Positions 1-6,722 of a stretch of DNA of 9,554 nt are shown piece after piece. Within the stretch, counting starts at the first letter, position 1. Every line of letters begins with the position of its first letter. Source of the DNA: CAYLQA01 sp964385695 (GTDB taxonomy: Bacteria > Desulfobacterota > Desulfobulbia > Desulfobulbales > Desulfurivibrionaceae); NCBI GenBank assembly GCA_964385695.1, contig CAYLQA010000071.1, positions 1-9,554 on the forward strand, written 5' to 3'. Both the position numbers and the translations under genes were made by a program. The notes under the pieces were generated by a model. The model worked only from the letters and a program-made list of their open reading frames with translations. It had not been told where the DNA came from and made no database searches.

Positions 1-55
1 GCATAGCTCCCGAGCACTTAGGACATACGAGGGGATCGACTTCGTAGATTTTTTG
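1..55. repeat. Left copy of 55-bp terminal inverted repeat
   Basis: Bases 1-55 are the exact reverse complement of 9500-9554, and identity stops abruptly at base 56. Both copies encode the same transposase C-terminus (QKIYEVDPLVCPKCSGAM), reading outward at each edge. Exactly 55 shared bases at both contig ends is what a k=55 de Bruijn assembly leaves when both ends stop at the same repeated node. An assembly boundary in a multicopy element is therefore more likely than a functional transposon end. Confidence 0.95.
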
Positions 56-199
56 GATAAGGCGAGCCCAATTTTGCCGGAAGGCCTTGTCAGTCAGCTC
101 CGGTTCCAGGATGCAGGCAATTAGGTCATCGGCACCGGCTTTTTTGCGTTTGCCCCGTGAAACGTTACTGTAAAACCCATAATAGAAAAAATCCAAAGA
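1..199 (-). pseudogene. IS91-family-like transposase, C-terminal fragment (runs off left edge)
   Basis: Reading the minus strand from 199 down to 1 gives an open frame containing YYGFYSNVSRGKRKK, then ILEPELTDKAFRQNWARL, then IQKIYEVDPLVCPKCSGAM at the window edge. The order YYGxYSN, a basic stretch, a variable linker, then KIYEVDPLxCPKCxGxM is the C-terminal signature of IS91-like (y2_Tnp type) transposases that are frequent in Desulfobacterota; that assignment is from memory of the family. The CPKC pair is the start of a zinc-ribbon-like end. An in-frame TAA (200-202, minus strand) lies just upstream of the YYG motif, and no transposase-like sequence is seen before it. The fragment therefore looks 5'-truncated or frameshifted, and its true C-terminus lies outside the window. 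It is either a decayed insertion remnant or the edge of a rearranged copy. Confidence 0.75.
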
Positions 200-283
200 T
201 TAGATGATGACATTGGGCGGCTATTCTGGTAAAAATGAATATAAGTTCGTGAAATTTTGACACCTTTGCCAAAAAGGGTGATT
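200..283. promoter_or_regulatory. Intergenic region upstream of the LuxR-type regulator, with candidate sigma70 elements
   Basis: This stretch lies between the transposase remnant and the regulator. It contains a perfect TTGACA (257-262), followed 17 bases later by GATTAT (280-285), a 4/6 match to a -10 box. Motif copy A, AAGGGTGATT (274-283), sits between them and abuts the ATG at 284. CACC (261-264) and GGTG (277-280) form a short dyad around it. If the TTGACA is a real -35 box, the transcript would start near 292 and the translation start would have to be downstream, for example ATG 320. If not, the AAGGG serves as ribosome binding site for ATG 284. The sequence alone does not decide. Confidence 0.35.
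274..283 (+). promoter_or_regulatory. ARGGGTGRYW motif, copy A (regulator start)
   Basis: AAGGGTGATT directly in front of the regulator ATG. Twelve bases, AAAAGGGTGATT (272-283), are identical to 5753-5764 in the leader of the DUF2148 pair. It may be a binding site for autoregulation, or simply the ribosome binding site of the gene; position alone cannot separate the two. Confidence 0.35.
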
Positions 284-3061
284 ATGGCTATGGAAAAGCA
301 ATTAAACCGATGGTCCCGAATGCCGCTTATCGCAACCAAGTTGAATCCTCCCCGCTATGCCGGGCCGCTGGTGCACCGACCAAGGTTTCTGGATTTTATT
401 ACCTTGAGCCGGTTGCGGAAACTTACACTTATCCTGGCGCCGGCTGCCTTTGGCAAAACCACCCTGATCACCGATTGGCGGAAGGAACTCCTTGCATCCG
501 GTTGTGCTGTAGCCTGGTTATCTCTTGGCGAGGACGATAATGATTTTAGTCAGTTTCTCTCTTATGTGACCGCTGCATTTCAGCTGGCCCATCCCGGAAT
601 ATGCCAGAGCACACAGGCTTTATTGCAAGCCGGGTCGATAATACCGGAAAAAGCCATCGTTTCCACCCTGATCAATGAGCTGGCCGGCATCGATACATCC
701 ATCGTTCTTATTCTCGACGACTTTCACCGTATTTCCAACAGCGCCATCCACGAAGCGCTCAACGACTTTCTTGCCCATCAGCCTGAAAACGTTCATCTCA
801 TCATTGCCGGTCGTTCGGAACCGCCCTTGCAGGTTGCCAGCTTGAGAGCACACAATCAGCTATCAGAAATTGACGCTGCCGCCCTGCGTTTTAACTTTAA
901 TGAATCAACCGTGTTTCTCAATGAAATAACAGGGCTTCAACTCACCCGGCAGGAAATAAAAAAACTGCACCACCTGACCGAAGGATGGGTCGGCGGGTTG
1001 CAACTGGCATCGCTTTCATTGCGCGGCCGGAAAGACCGCACCGCCTTTATCAACTCCTTTTCCGGCAGTTTCCGGACAGTTAGCGATTACCTGGCCAGCG
1101 ACGTCCTGGCCCAGCAGCCCGGGTCTGTCGTTGATTTTTTGCTGAAAACCTCTATCCTCGAACGTCTGAACAGGGATTTATGCAACACGGTCGTCGGTAT
1201 AACAAACAGTCAGGAAATCCTGGAAAAACTTGAGCGGAACAACCTGTTTCTGCTCCCCCTTGACCAAGAGCGGCGCTGGTTCCGCTATCACCATCTGTTT
1301 GCGCATTTTCTGCAAGGGTGTCTCAAAGACCAAATGCCGGACCAGGTGAAATCCCTCCATCTGGCTGCCTGGGGCTGGTTCGCCGCTGAGGGATTAACTG
1401 CCGAGGCGGTCTACCATGCACTGGCGGCAAAAGATACGCAGCGGGCGGCGGATCTGATTGAGCAATGTGCCATGACCCTGGTTAAACAGGGCCAGGTAAC
1501 AACTCTTCTCGGCTGGATCAAGAAACTGCCGGAAAAACATTTCCAGCATCGTCCCAAGCTTCGACTGGCAATGATCTGGGCGCTTGCGATGGCAAGTAAG
1601 TATCAAGAAGCTGAGGTCGTCCTAGACGACATTGAGTCCACCATAGCCGAGAATAAGCCGGTGGACAAGGACATTCTCAAGGAAATCGGCCTGTTGCGGG
1701 CCATGTGCGCTGCATATGCGGAGGATCTCGTGCGCGCTGAGAAACTGGCAATTCAATGGATGGAAGAATTGCCAAAGAACAACCCATGGGCAGTCGGTGT
1801 GATTGGCAACATTTTGACCTATTCTTACCTTTATCGCGGCAAATTTAACAAAGCGAGGGAAACACAGATGTGGGCGCGGAATTGGCAAGAAGCGGCCCAT
1901 GGCATTTCCGCTGCTGTTTATGGCAGGCTTTTCATAGGTATGACATTTTATGCGGAAGCCCGCCTCCGGGAAGCGGAACAGCAATACAGGCAGGCGCTTC
2001 GCCTGACCAAAAGCACTGTTGGATTGCGCTCTACCGTGGCAGCCCGTGCTTCTGCCTTCCTTTACAACCTGCTATATGAGTGGAACGAGCTTGAGGCTGC
2101 ATCGCAATTGCTTGATGAAAGTCTCGATCTGATTGATACGGGCTGCCCTCTGGTGGATGCTTTGATCGCCTTGTACATTCCAGTAACACGCGTACGGGTA
2201 AACGAAGGCAACATAGAGGCTGCCATCTCGGTTTTGGACAGAATAGAGGAGATTGGCTGCCATCGGAGCAGCAGGCGGTTGCTGGCAGCGGTGCTGAACG
2301 AAAGGGTTCGCATCGTGCTCGGGCAAGGCAATCTCCACGGTGCGGCCCGCCTGGTAAAGGCGATCCCCACCAGCACCCCGCACCAGGGAAAAACCTTAAT
2401 CGGCGCAGAAATGCATGCGCATGAGCTGGAAAAGACGGCCGAAGCCCGTGTTCTGATGACTTTAAACAACCCGAGAAAAGCCAGGGAAATCCTGGATCAG
2501 CTTTTAAGGGCTGTTGAAGCCTTTGGATTCACGTATCGGGCAATCGGCCTCATGGCTTTGCTTGCGTTGGCTTATTATCAGGAGGGCAGGCACGAAAACG
2601 CCTTGAAAAGTCTCTTGAAGGCGCTGTCTCTGGCAAAACCTCAAAACATGATCCGCACCTTTGTCGACGAAGGCAAACCCATGGAAACCCTGTTGCGGCT
2701 TTTGCGAGACTCGGAAACAGTCGGCGACTTGCAGGGCACAAAAACCGGCATTTTGGAAGAGTATATCGATCGGCTGTTGGGTGCCTTTGACCGTGTTCCA
2801 GCCCGAGTCACGCCTGTTGGACGCGGTACAGTCAGTAGCAACCAGGATTGGGCTGAATCCATGATCGAACCTCTGAGCAACCGGGAGCTGGAGATTCTCC
2901 ATTTTCTGGCCAAGGGCCTGTCAAACAAGGAAATGGCATCCATCCTGTCCATTACACTTGACACCGTCAAGTGGCACTTGAAAAATTTGTATGGCAAACT
3001 TGGTGTTTCCCGGCGCACCGAAGCCGTCAACGAGGCCCGCCAGATAGGGATCCTGGAATAA
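284..3061 (+). CDS. MalT/LAL-type LuxR-family transcriptional activator
   Basis: Large ATP-dependent transcription activator of the MalT/LAL (STAND ATPase) class, 925 aa, a typical length. The order seen is: N-terminal lead-in MPLIATKLNPPR with the HRPRFLDF segment usual for LALs; Walker A APAAFGKTT at about residues 52-60; Walker B IVLILDDFH at about 140-148 (Asp145-Asp146); a long alpha-helical, TPR-like sensor region rich in Ala/Leu/Glu; and a C-terminal LuxR helix-turn-helix (about 861-925) with LSNRELEILHFLAKGLSNKE and then DTVKWHLKNLYGKLGVSRR. By family knowledge such proteins bind ATP and an inducer, oligomerise, and activate sigma70 promoters through direct-repeat boxes. I chose ATG 284 because AAGGG (274-278) is five bases upstream. 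TTG 257, ATG 290 and ATG 320 are alternatives. It is encoded just upstream of the acyl-CoA genes and shares an upstream motif with them, so it is probably their activator. The inducer is unknown. Confidence 0.93.
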   Translation: MAMEKQLNRWSRMPLIATKLNPPRYAGPLVHRPRFLDFITLSRLRKLTLILAPAAFGKTTLITDWRKELLASGCAVAWLSLGEDDNDFSQFLSYVTAAFQLAHPGICQSTQALLQAGSIIPEKAIVSTLINELAGIDTSIVLILDDFHRISNSAIHEALNDFLAHQPENVHLIIAGRSEPPLQVASLRAHNQLSEIDAAALRFNFNESTVFLNEITGLQLTRQEIKKLHHLTEGWVGGLQLASLSLRGRKDRTAFINSFSGSFRTVSDYLASDVLAQQPGSVVDFLLKTSILERLNRDLCNTVVGITNSQEILEKLERNNLFLLPLDQERRWFRYHHLFAHFLQGCLKDQMPDQVKSLHLAAWGWFAAEGLTAEAVYHALAAKDTQRAADLIEQCAMTLVKQGQVTTLLGWIKKLPEKHFQHRPKLRLAMIWALAMASKYQEAEVVLDDIESTIAENKPVDKDILKEIGLLRAMCAAYAEDLVRAEKLAIQWMEELPKNNPWAVGVIGNILTYSYLYRGKFNKARETQMWARNWQEAAHGISAAVYGRLFIGMTFYAEARLREAEQQYRQALRLTKSTVGLRSTVAARASAFLYNLLYEWNELEAASQLLDESLDLIDTGCPLVDALIALYIPVTRVRVNEGNIEAAISVLDRIEEIGCHRSSRRLLAAVLNERVRIVLGQGNLHGAARLVKAIPTSTPHQGKTLIGAEMHAHELEKTAEARVLMTLNNPRKAREILDQLLRAVEAFGFTYRAIGLMALLALAYYQEGRHENALKSLLKALSLAKPQNMIRTFVDEGKPMETLLRLLRDSETVGDLQGTKTGILEEYIDRLLGAFDRVPARVTPVGRGTVSSNQDWAESMIEPLSNRELEILHFLAKGLSNKEMASILSITLDTVKWHLKNLYGKLGVSRRTEAVNEARQIGILE

Positions 3062-3090
3062 TCTTTCTTTCCTCTCTTTTCAGTTTTTTA

Positions 3091-3118
3091 ACCCACACTA
3101 CCCATAAGAAGGGTGACA
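3091..3118 (+). promoter_or_regulatory. Operator-like repeat, copy B (thiolase promoter region)
   Basis: A 28-base element that starts ACCCAC and ends AAGGGTGACA, preceded by a T-tract. It matches 5694-5721 at 23 of 28 positions and the T-tract is shared too. The end AAGGGTGACA (3109-3118) fits the motif ARGGGTGRYW. Its last six bases, GTGACA (3113-3118), are one mismatch from a -35 TTGACA. They are followed after 17 bases by TACAGT (3136-3141), a 4/6 match to a -10. The repeat may therefore overlap the promoter of the thiolase/dehydrogenase operon and be a binding site for the upstream regulator. Confidence 0.5.
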
Positions 3119-3138
3119 ATCGCCATCGCTCATCATAC

Positions 3139-3153
3139 AGTTTTTCAAAAACT
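3139..3153. repeat. Short perfect inverted repeat in thiolase leader
   Basis: AGTTTTTCAAAAACT is a perfect 15-base dyad around a central C, lying between the candidate -10 and the thiolase ribosome binding site. It is AT-rich and lacks a following T-run, so it is a poor terminator candidate. It could be a minor operator or chance. Confidence 0.3.
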
Positions 3154-3189
3154 TTAGACCCGTGCGGTTAAACAAAAGGAGCGCAGACA

Positions 3190-4449
3190 ATGTTACGCAA
3201 TGTATATGTCATCGGTGTCGGCATGACGCGGTTTGACAAACACCTGGATCGATCCGTAAAAGATCTGACCCGAGAGGCCGTTACAGGTGCTCTGGCCGAT
3301 GGGAATGTTTCCGAAGAGGTGCTGCAAGCCGCCTGGTTTTCCAATTCCATGTGGGGCTATTTCACGGGACAACATTGCATCCGGGGCCAGGTCGTATTAC
3401 GGAACATGGGTATCATGGAAATCCCGATCACCAACGTTGAAAACGCTTGCGCCAGCGGGTCGACTGCGTTTCATATGGCTTGGTTGGGCGTCGCCTCGGG
3501 ATTATACGATTGCACCCTGGCTGTGGGAACAGAGAAGCTCTATAGCGAAGACAAGTTAAAATCGTTCCGGGCCTACTGGGGGGGGATAGATGTAGAGAAA
3601 ATGAAAAAGCAGATGGACGACTGGAGAATGGTTCTGCAGGGCTTAGATCTTGTAGTCCCGGTAGAAGATGACACAGACGGCGCCGGACAAAATCGCAGTG
3701 CCTTCATGGATGTCTATTCAGGCATGGCCCGCTGGCACATGGCCACTTACGGCACCACCCAGCACCAATTGGCGATTATCGCCTCCAAGAACCACTTCCA
3801 TGGCGCAATCAACCCCTATGCCCAGTATCGAAAAAACATGAGTGTCGAAGAAGTCTTGGCCGGCCGATTGGTCACCTGGCCATTGACCGTACCCATGTGC
3901 GCGCCGGTAGGTGATGGAAGTGCAGCCGTGATCCTGTGCTCGGAAGGATATTTAAAAAAACTCAAGTCTCCACGCCCGGTGAAGATTCTTGCATCCGTAT
4001 TGGGGTCGGGTACGGATCGAGCCATCTCTGAGGAGGATAAGGACATTGGCGCTCGGCTTTCCCGCCAAGCTTATGATATTGCCGGAGTTGGGCCCCAGGA
4101 TATTGATCTGGCAGAGGTTCATGACGCCACTGCCTTTGGGGAACTGCATCAGACTGAGGCCCTGGGCTTTTGTGGACCGGGTGAAGGCGGTCCTTTTGCC
4201 GAATCCGGCGCCACCCGGCTAGGGGGACGGGTGCCGGTCAACACCTCTGGTGGGCTTGAATCCCGAGGGCATCCTGTGGGCGCTTCGGGGCTGGGTCAGA
4301 TTCACGAATTGATGACTCAGCTCCGCCATGAAGCCGGTTCCCGCCAGGTGGAGAATTGCCGTTTGGCATTGGCTGAGAATGGCGGCGGCAACCTGGCATT
4401 CGAGGAAGCGGCTATGTGTATTCACATTCTTGAAAGGAAGAAAAATTGA
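3190..4449 (+). CDS. Thiolase-family protein, SCP-x-like (3-ketoacyl-CoA thiolase / acetyl-CoA acetyltransferase)
   Basis: A 419-aa condensing enzyme that probably cleaves a 3-oxoacyl-CoA with CoA in the cytoplasm. The N-terminus RNVYVIGVGMTRFDKH is typical of the SCP-x/lipid-transfer thiolase branch. The acyl-accepting Cys is Cys87 in ENACASGS. His311 lies in EVHDATAFGELHQ and His361 in SRGHPVGASGLGQ. CAPVGDGSAAVIL is also conserved. The C-terminal Cys of classical thiolases (CxGGG) is replaced by Asn397 in LAENGGGN, as is usual in this branch. SCP-x-like thiolases such as BbsB often need a DUF35 (OB-fold/zinc) partner, and none is encoded here. The start is well supported by AAGGAG (3176-3181) eight bases before ATG. 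The stop overlaps the next gene, so the two are probably translationally coupled. The substrate cannot be read from the sequence. Confidence 0.92.
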   Translation: MLRNVYVIGVGMTRFDKHLDRSVKDLTREAVTGALADGNVSEEVLQAAWFSNSMWGYFTGQHCIRGQVVLRNMGIMEIPITNVENACASGSTAFHMAWLGVASGLYDCTLAVGTEKLYSEDKLKSFRAYWGGIDVEKMKKQMDDWRMVLQGLDLVVPVEDDTDGAGQNRSAFMDVYSGMARWHMATYGTTQHQLAIIASKNHFHGAINPYAQYRKNMSVEEVLAGRLVTWPLTVPMCAPVGDGSAAVILCSEGYLKKLKSPRPVKILASVLGSGTDRAISEEDKDIGARLSRQAYDIAGVGPQDIDLAEVHDATAFGELHQTEALGFCGPGEGGPFAESGATRLGGRVPVNTSGGLESRGHPVGASGLGQIHELMTQLRHEAGSRQVENCRLALAENGGGNLAFEEAAMCIHILERKKN

Positions 4450-5669
4450 GAGAACTACCAGCGCGAATGCAAGACAGACTTTACCACGATATGATTTTGC
4501 CTGAAGAGATCCTGGAGATAAGGAAAAACGCAAGAGCGTTTGCCATTCAGGAGGTTGCCCCCAGAGGGCATGAAATTGCCAACCAAGAAGAGTTCAAAGA
4601 GAATTTTCCTTATGACATTTTCCAGAAAATGGCTGAGGAGGATTTTTTCAAGATCCCCTTTCCAAAAGAGTTTGGCGGTCTTGGCCTGAAATATCCCACC
4701 TGTGCGACTGTGGTAACAATTGAGGAGTTGGCATATATAAGCAATAGCGTGGCCGCCATTTATGATGTCCACTGTATTCTTGCGGGCAACGCAATAATGA
4801 ACGCATCAGACTTTATAAAAAATAAATACTTAAAGCCGATGACCATGGGAGAAAAAATCGGTTGTTTCGCGACCACTGAGCCCACCGCAAGTTCTGAATT
4901 GTCATCTCATTCGCTCAAGACTGTGGCCAACAAAAAGGGAAGCAAATACATTGTAACCGGACAGAAGCGTTTTATCACCAATGCGCCTGTGGCTGATCAC
5001 GTAGCGGCTTTGGTTAATATTGATGGCAAGCTGAGTATGCTGGTGATCGAGCTGAATTCCCCTGGATGCAGAGTTGGTGAACCAGACAAGAAAATGGGGA
5101 ACAGAGGACAACTCACATCTGATATCTACTTCGATGAGGTTGAAGTTCCCGCAGAAAATCTGATCGGCGAAGAAGGCAAGGGATTACATGTGGCCCTTGG
5201 CACACTAACTTATGGGAGAGTGGGGATTGGCGCCAGCGGCGTTGGTATGGCCCAATCAGCCTTTGATGAGTGTCTAGATTATATGAAAAAAAGAGAGGCA
5301 TTCGGGAAGAAAATAGCCCAATTTCAGTATTGGCAGTATCGGATGGCGGAGAGGGCGATACAGATAGAGAACGCCAGAAATCTGTATTCCAAGGCTGCCT
5401 TGCGGATGGATCACGGGGTAGAGTTTCCAGAGCCGGAAGCGGCAGGAGCGAAATACTATGGCACCCAATGTGGAGTGGATATGGCCAGAGACGCTGTCCA
5501 GATTTTTGGCGGTTATGGATTCATGAGGTCCCTTGCCCATGATCAGTCCACTTATAAAGTTGAAGAGATATATAGGGACAGTAAGATTACGGAGATATAT
5601 GAAGGAACAAATGAAATACAGAAATATATCATTTCAAGAACTATATTCGACAAAAATATCGTTAAATAA
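4446..5669 (+). CDS. Acyl-CoA dehydrogenase
   Basis: A FAD-dependent acyl-CoA dehydrogenase that introduces a 2,3 double bond into an acyl-CoA and normally passes electrons to ETF. Length is 407 aa from TTG 4446. Family blocks in order: MILPEEILEIRKNARAFA with IQEVAPRG; PKEFGGLGL; CFATTEPTASSE (flavin/substrate block, usually TEPxAGSD, so Ser-Glu replaces Gly-Asp); KRFITNAPVADH; MGNRGQLTSDIYFDEVEVP; KKREAFGKKIAQFQYWQ; VQIFGGYGFMR; and KITEIYEGTNEIQKY near the C-terminus. Glu386 in IYEGT is the expected catalytic base. TTG 4446 is chosen because AAAGGAAG (4433-4440) lies five bases upstream and the start overlaps the thiolase stop by four bases. ATG 4491 (392 aa) matches the usual family N-terminus better but has no visible ribosome binding site; ATG 4467 is a third option. 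No etfAB is present, so the electron acceptor is open. Substrate chain length is undetermined. Confidence 0.94.
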   Translation: MRELPARMQDRLYHDMILPEEILEIRKNARAFAIQEVAPRGHEIANQEEFKENFPYDIFQKMAEEDFFKIPFPKEFGGLGLKYPTCATVVTIEELAYISNSVAAIYDVHCILAGNAIMNASDFIKNKYLKPMTMGEKIGCFATTEPTASSELSSHSLKTVANKKGSKYIVTGQKRFITNAPVADHVAALVNIDGKLSMLVIELNSPGCRVGEPDKKMGNRGQLTSDIYFDEVEVPAENLIGEEGKGLHVALGTLTYGRVGIGASGVGMAQSAFDECLDYMKKREAFGKKIAQFQYWQYRMAERAIQIENARNLYSKAALRMDHGVEFPEPEAAGAKYYGTQCGVDMARDAVQIFGGYGFMRSLAHDQSTYKVEEIYRDSKITEIYEGTNEIQKYIISRTIFDKNIVK

Positions 5670-5693
5670 ACGTCACGGAGATTTAATTTTTTT

Positions 5694-5721
5694 ACCCACC
5701 CTACTCCAAAGAGGGGTGACA
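5694..5721 (+). promoter_or_regulatory. Operator-like repeat, copy C
   Basis: The second copy of the 28-base element, 23/28 identical to 3091-3118. It again follows a T-tract, starts with ACCCAC and ends in AGGGGTGACA. Arms CACCC and GGGGTG form an imperfect dyad. It lies 25 bases after the dehydrogenase stop and about 200 bases before the DUF2148 pair. Unlike copy B, no good -10 lies 16-18 bases downstream, so here it reads as an upstream activator site rather than a -35 box. Confidence 0.5.
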
Positions 5722-5754
5722 CCTTCCATTGAATAATGTTTTTATCTTAAAGAA

Positions 5755-5764
5755 AAGGGTGATT
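5755..5764 (+). promoter_or_regulatory. ARGGGTGRYW motif, copy D
   Basis: AAGGGTGATT, part of a 12-base stretch identical to the one at the regulator start (272-283). It is flanked by AAGAA (5750-5754) and TTCTT (5763-5767), which form a small dyad. It starts 43 bases downstream of the matching motif in copy C. Confidence 0.45.
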
Positions 5765-5791
5765 CTTATCACAATTTCAATTCAAGGAGAT

Positions 5792-5827
5792 AGGGGTGGT
5801 TACTGTTTCAGAACACTAGTTTATAAT
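5792..5827 (+). promoter_or_regulatory. Candidate activator-dependent promoter for the DUF2148/ligase unit (motif E plus TATAAT)
   Basis: A perfect -10 box TATAAT lies at 5822-5827, with no good -35 box at 16-18 bases spacing. Where a -35 would be, motif copy E, AGGGGTGGTT (5792-5801), is found. If transcription starts about seven bases after the -10 (near 5834), the GGGTGG core is centred at about -37.5. By established knowledge, MalT boxes (consensus GGGGAKGAGG) sit at that position in class II MalT-dependent promoters that also lack a -35. The start site is predicted, not measured. Confidence 0.45.
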
Positions 5828-5849
5828 AGAAGAGTCCTTAGAGGAGGTG

Positions 5850-5879
5850 ATGATGTTGTTGTTAATATGCATATATTGA
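5850..5879 (+). other. Possible leader micro-ORF with consensus ribosome binding site
   Basis: A nine-codon frame, MMLLLICIY, ending at TGA 5877-5879. It follows AGGAGGTGA (5842-5850), a very strong complement of the 16S anti-Shine-Dalgarno. ATG 5853 has the better spacing. It lies about 15-20 bases after the predicted transcription start and 45 bases before the first DUF2148 gene. A translated leader or a ribosome standby site is possible. A chance ORF behind a purine-rich stretch cannot be excluded. Confidence 0.25.
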
Positions 5880-5924
5880 AAAAATTGTAAAAATAAAAAC
5901 GACACCAAACAATAGGAGGATAAA

Positions 5925-6722
5925 ATGGAGAGATTTGATCAACTGAGAGGAGAGGAATATATCAATGAGTGGCCGCGCCACTCTCCCCAGGATTTAAGAA
6001 GGCGAGAGGCAGTTCTTGTTGCTGCCAAACTGGTATTGAATGCAGCATTGACCGCGCCTGTTGGTGGAGGAGTGCCCCAAATAGAAGCGCAACTGGTATA
6101 TGGCCAGGAGGAACTGGAAAAGGTTGCCAGAAAGATGGAGGAATTGGCCCATACCAATGAAAGGTGGAAAAGGAGGTTCTTAAATGAAGCGGTAATGGTG
6201 AGAGAGTCAGACGTCATACTCTTTTTGGGTAACTACCGGGCAGCCGAAACCCCATTGGATGCAAACTGTGGACTTTGTGGAGGCTCTGCAGGCTGTTCTT
6301 TCCTTTATGGGAGACGAGAGACAAAGGATGGGTTGGTCGATATAACGGACAGGAAAAGTAATACACCGATTAAGGGTCCTTTGTGTGAGGTCAGAGTGGA
6401 TGACTTGGGTTATGTGTGGGCTTCTGCTGTATGGATGGCCCAGACTCTCCTGGTAGATGCAAGGCCTTTTATGAGTGTGGGGTTGGCCGGGCAAAAATTA
6501 GACTATTGCCCTAACTCACCGATTGTCGTCGGCATTCCCATGTCCACCCTGTCCAAGAGTCCCTATGTGGATGTAAACATCGATTACCATCTCGTAAACA
6601 TGGACAAGATGGTCGATAGCACCAGAAAAAACTTTGCCGTTATCCGGCAGACCGCTTCCGGGCTCAGCTTTGATTATCGAACCCAATCACCAAAGGGTAA
6701 AAAGGAGGAACAAAATGGCTAG
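5925..6722 (+). CDS. DUF2148-family protein, [4Fe-4S] ferredoxin-domain type (first of pair)
   Basis: A 265-aa soluble protein with no signal peptide or membrane segment. The N-terminus RREAVLVAAKLVLNAALTAP, the middle ESDVILFLGN, a Cys cluster, and the tail SPIVVGIPMSTLSKSPYVD give the layout I associate with DUF2148. Cys115, Cys118 and Cys124 (NCGLCGGSAGC) plus Cys154 (GPLCEVR) form Cx2Cx5Cx29C, resembling the 'Fes' [4Fe-4S] motif of CoFeSP and RnfB. Cys195 is an extra Cys. The family has no settled function. The start is firm: AGGAGG (5914-5919) lies five bases before ATG. The stop overlaps the start of a paralogous gene by eight bases, which suggests coupled synthesis and a heteromeric product. 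The neighbours (acyl-CoA dehydrogenase, ligase) suggest a role in acyl-CoA redox chemistry, which is inference. Confidence 0.82.
   Translation: MERFDQLRGEEYINEWPRHSPQDLRRREAVLVAAKLVLNAALTAPVGGGVPQIEAQLVYGQEELEKVARKMEELAHTNERWKRRFLNEAVMVRESDVILFLGNYRAAETPLDANCGLCGGSAGCSFLYGRRETKDGLVDITDRKSNTPIKGPLCEVRVDDLGYVWASAVWMAQTLLVDARPFMSVGLAGQKLDYCPNSPIVVGIPMSTLSKSPYVDVNIDYHLVNMDKMVDSTRKNFAVIRQTASGLSFDYRTQSPKGKKEEQNG

Noticed and set aside
121..339. 72-aa minus-strand frame starting MVAISG
   Set aside because: It is in a different frame from the transposase homology (YYGFYSN to CPKC) and runs into the regulator start, so it is a shadow.
1622..2469. Minus-strand frames of 120 and 135 aa opposite the regulator
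   Set aside because: Antisense shadows of the TPR-like region of a long, clearly coding gene, with no family features.
3091..3153. Rho-independent terminator after the regulator
   Set aside because: The T-tract precedes rather than follows the ACCC/GGGT dyad, and the later AGTTTTTCAAAAACT dyad is AT-rich with no T-run. The minus-strand reading has an A-run instead.
6634..6714. Upstream extension of the second DUF2148 gene to ATG 6634
   Set aside because: It would overlap the first DUF2148 gene by nearly 90 bases and has no ribosome site, whereas ATG 6715 has AGGAGG six bases upstream and gives a family-like N-terminus.
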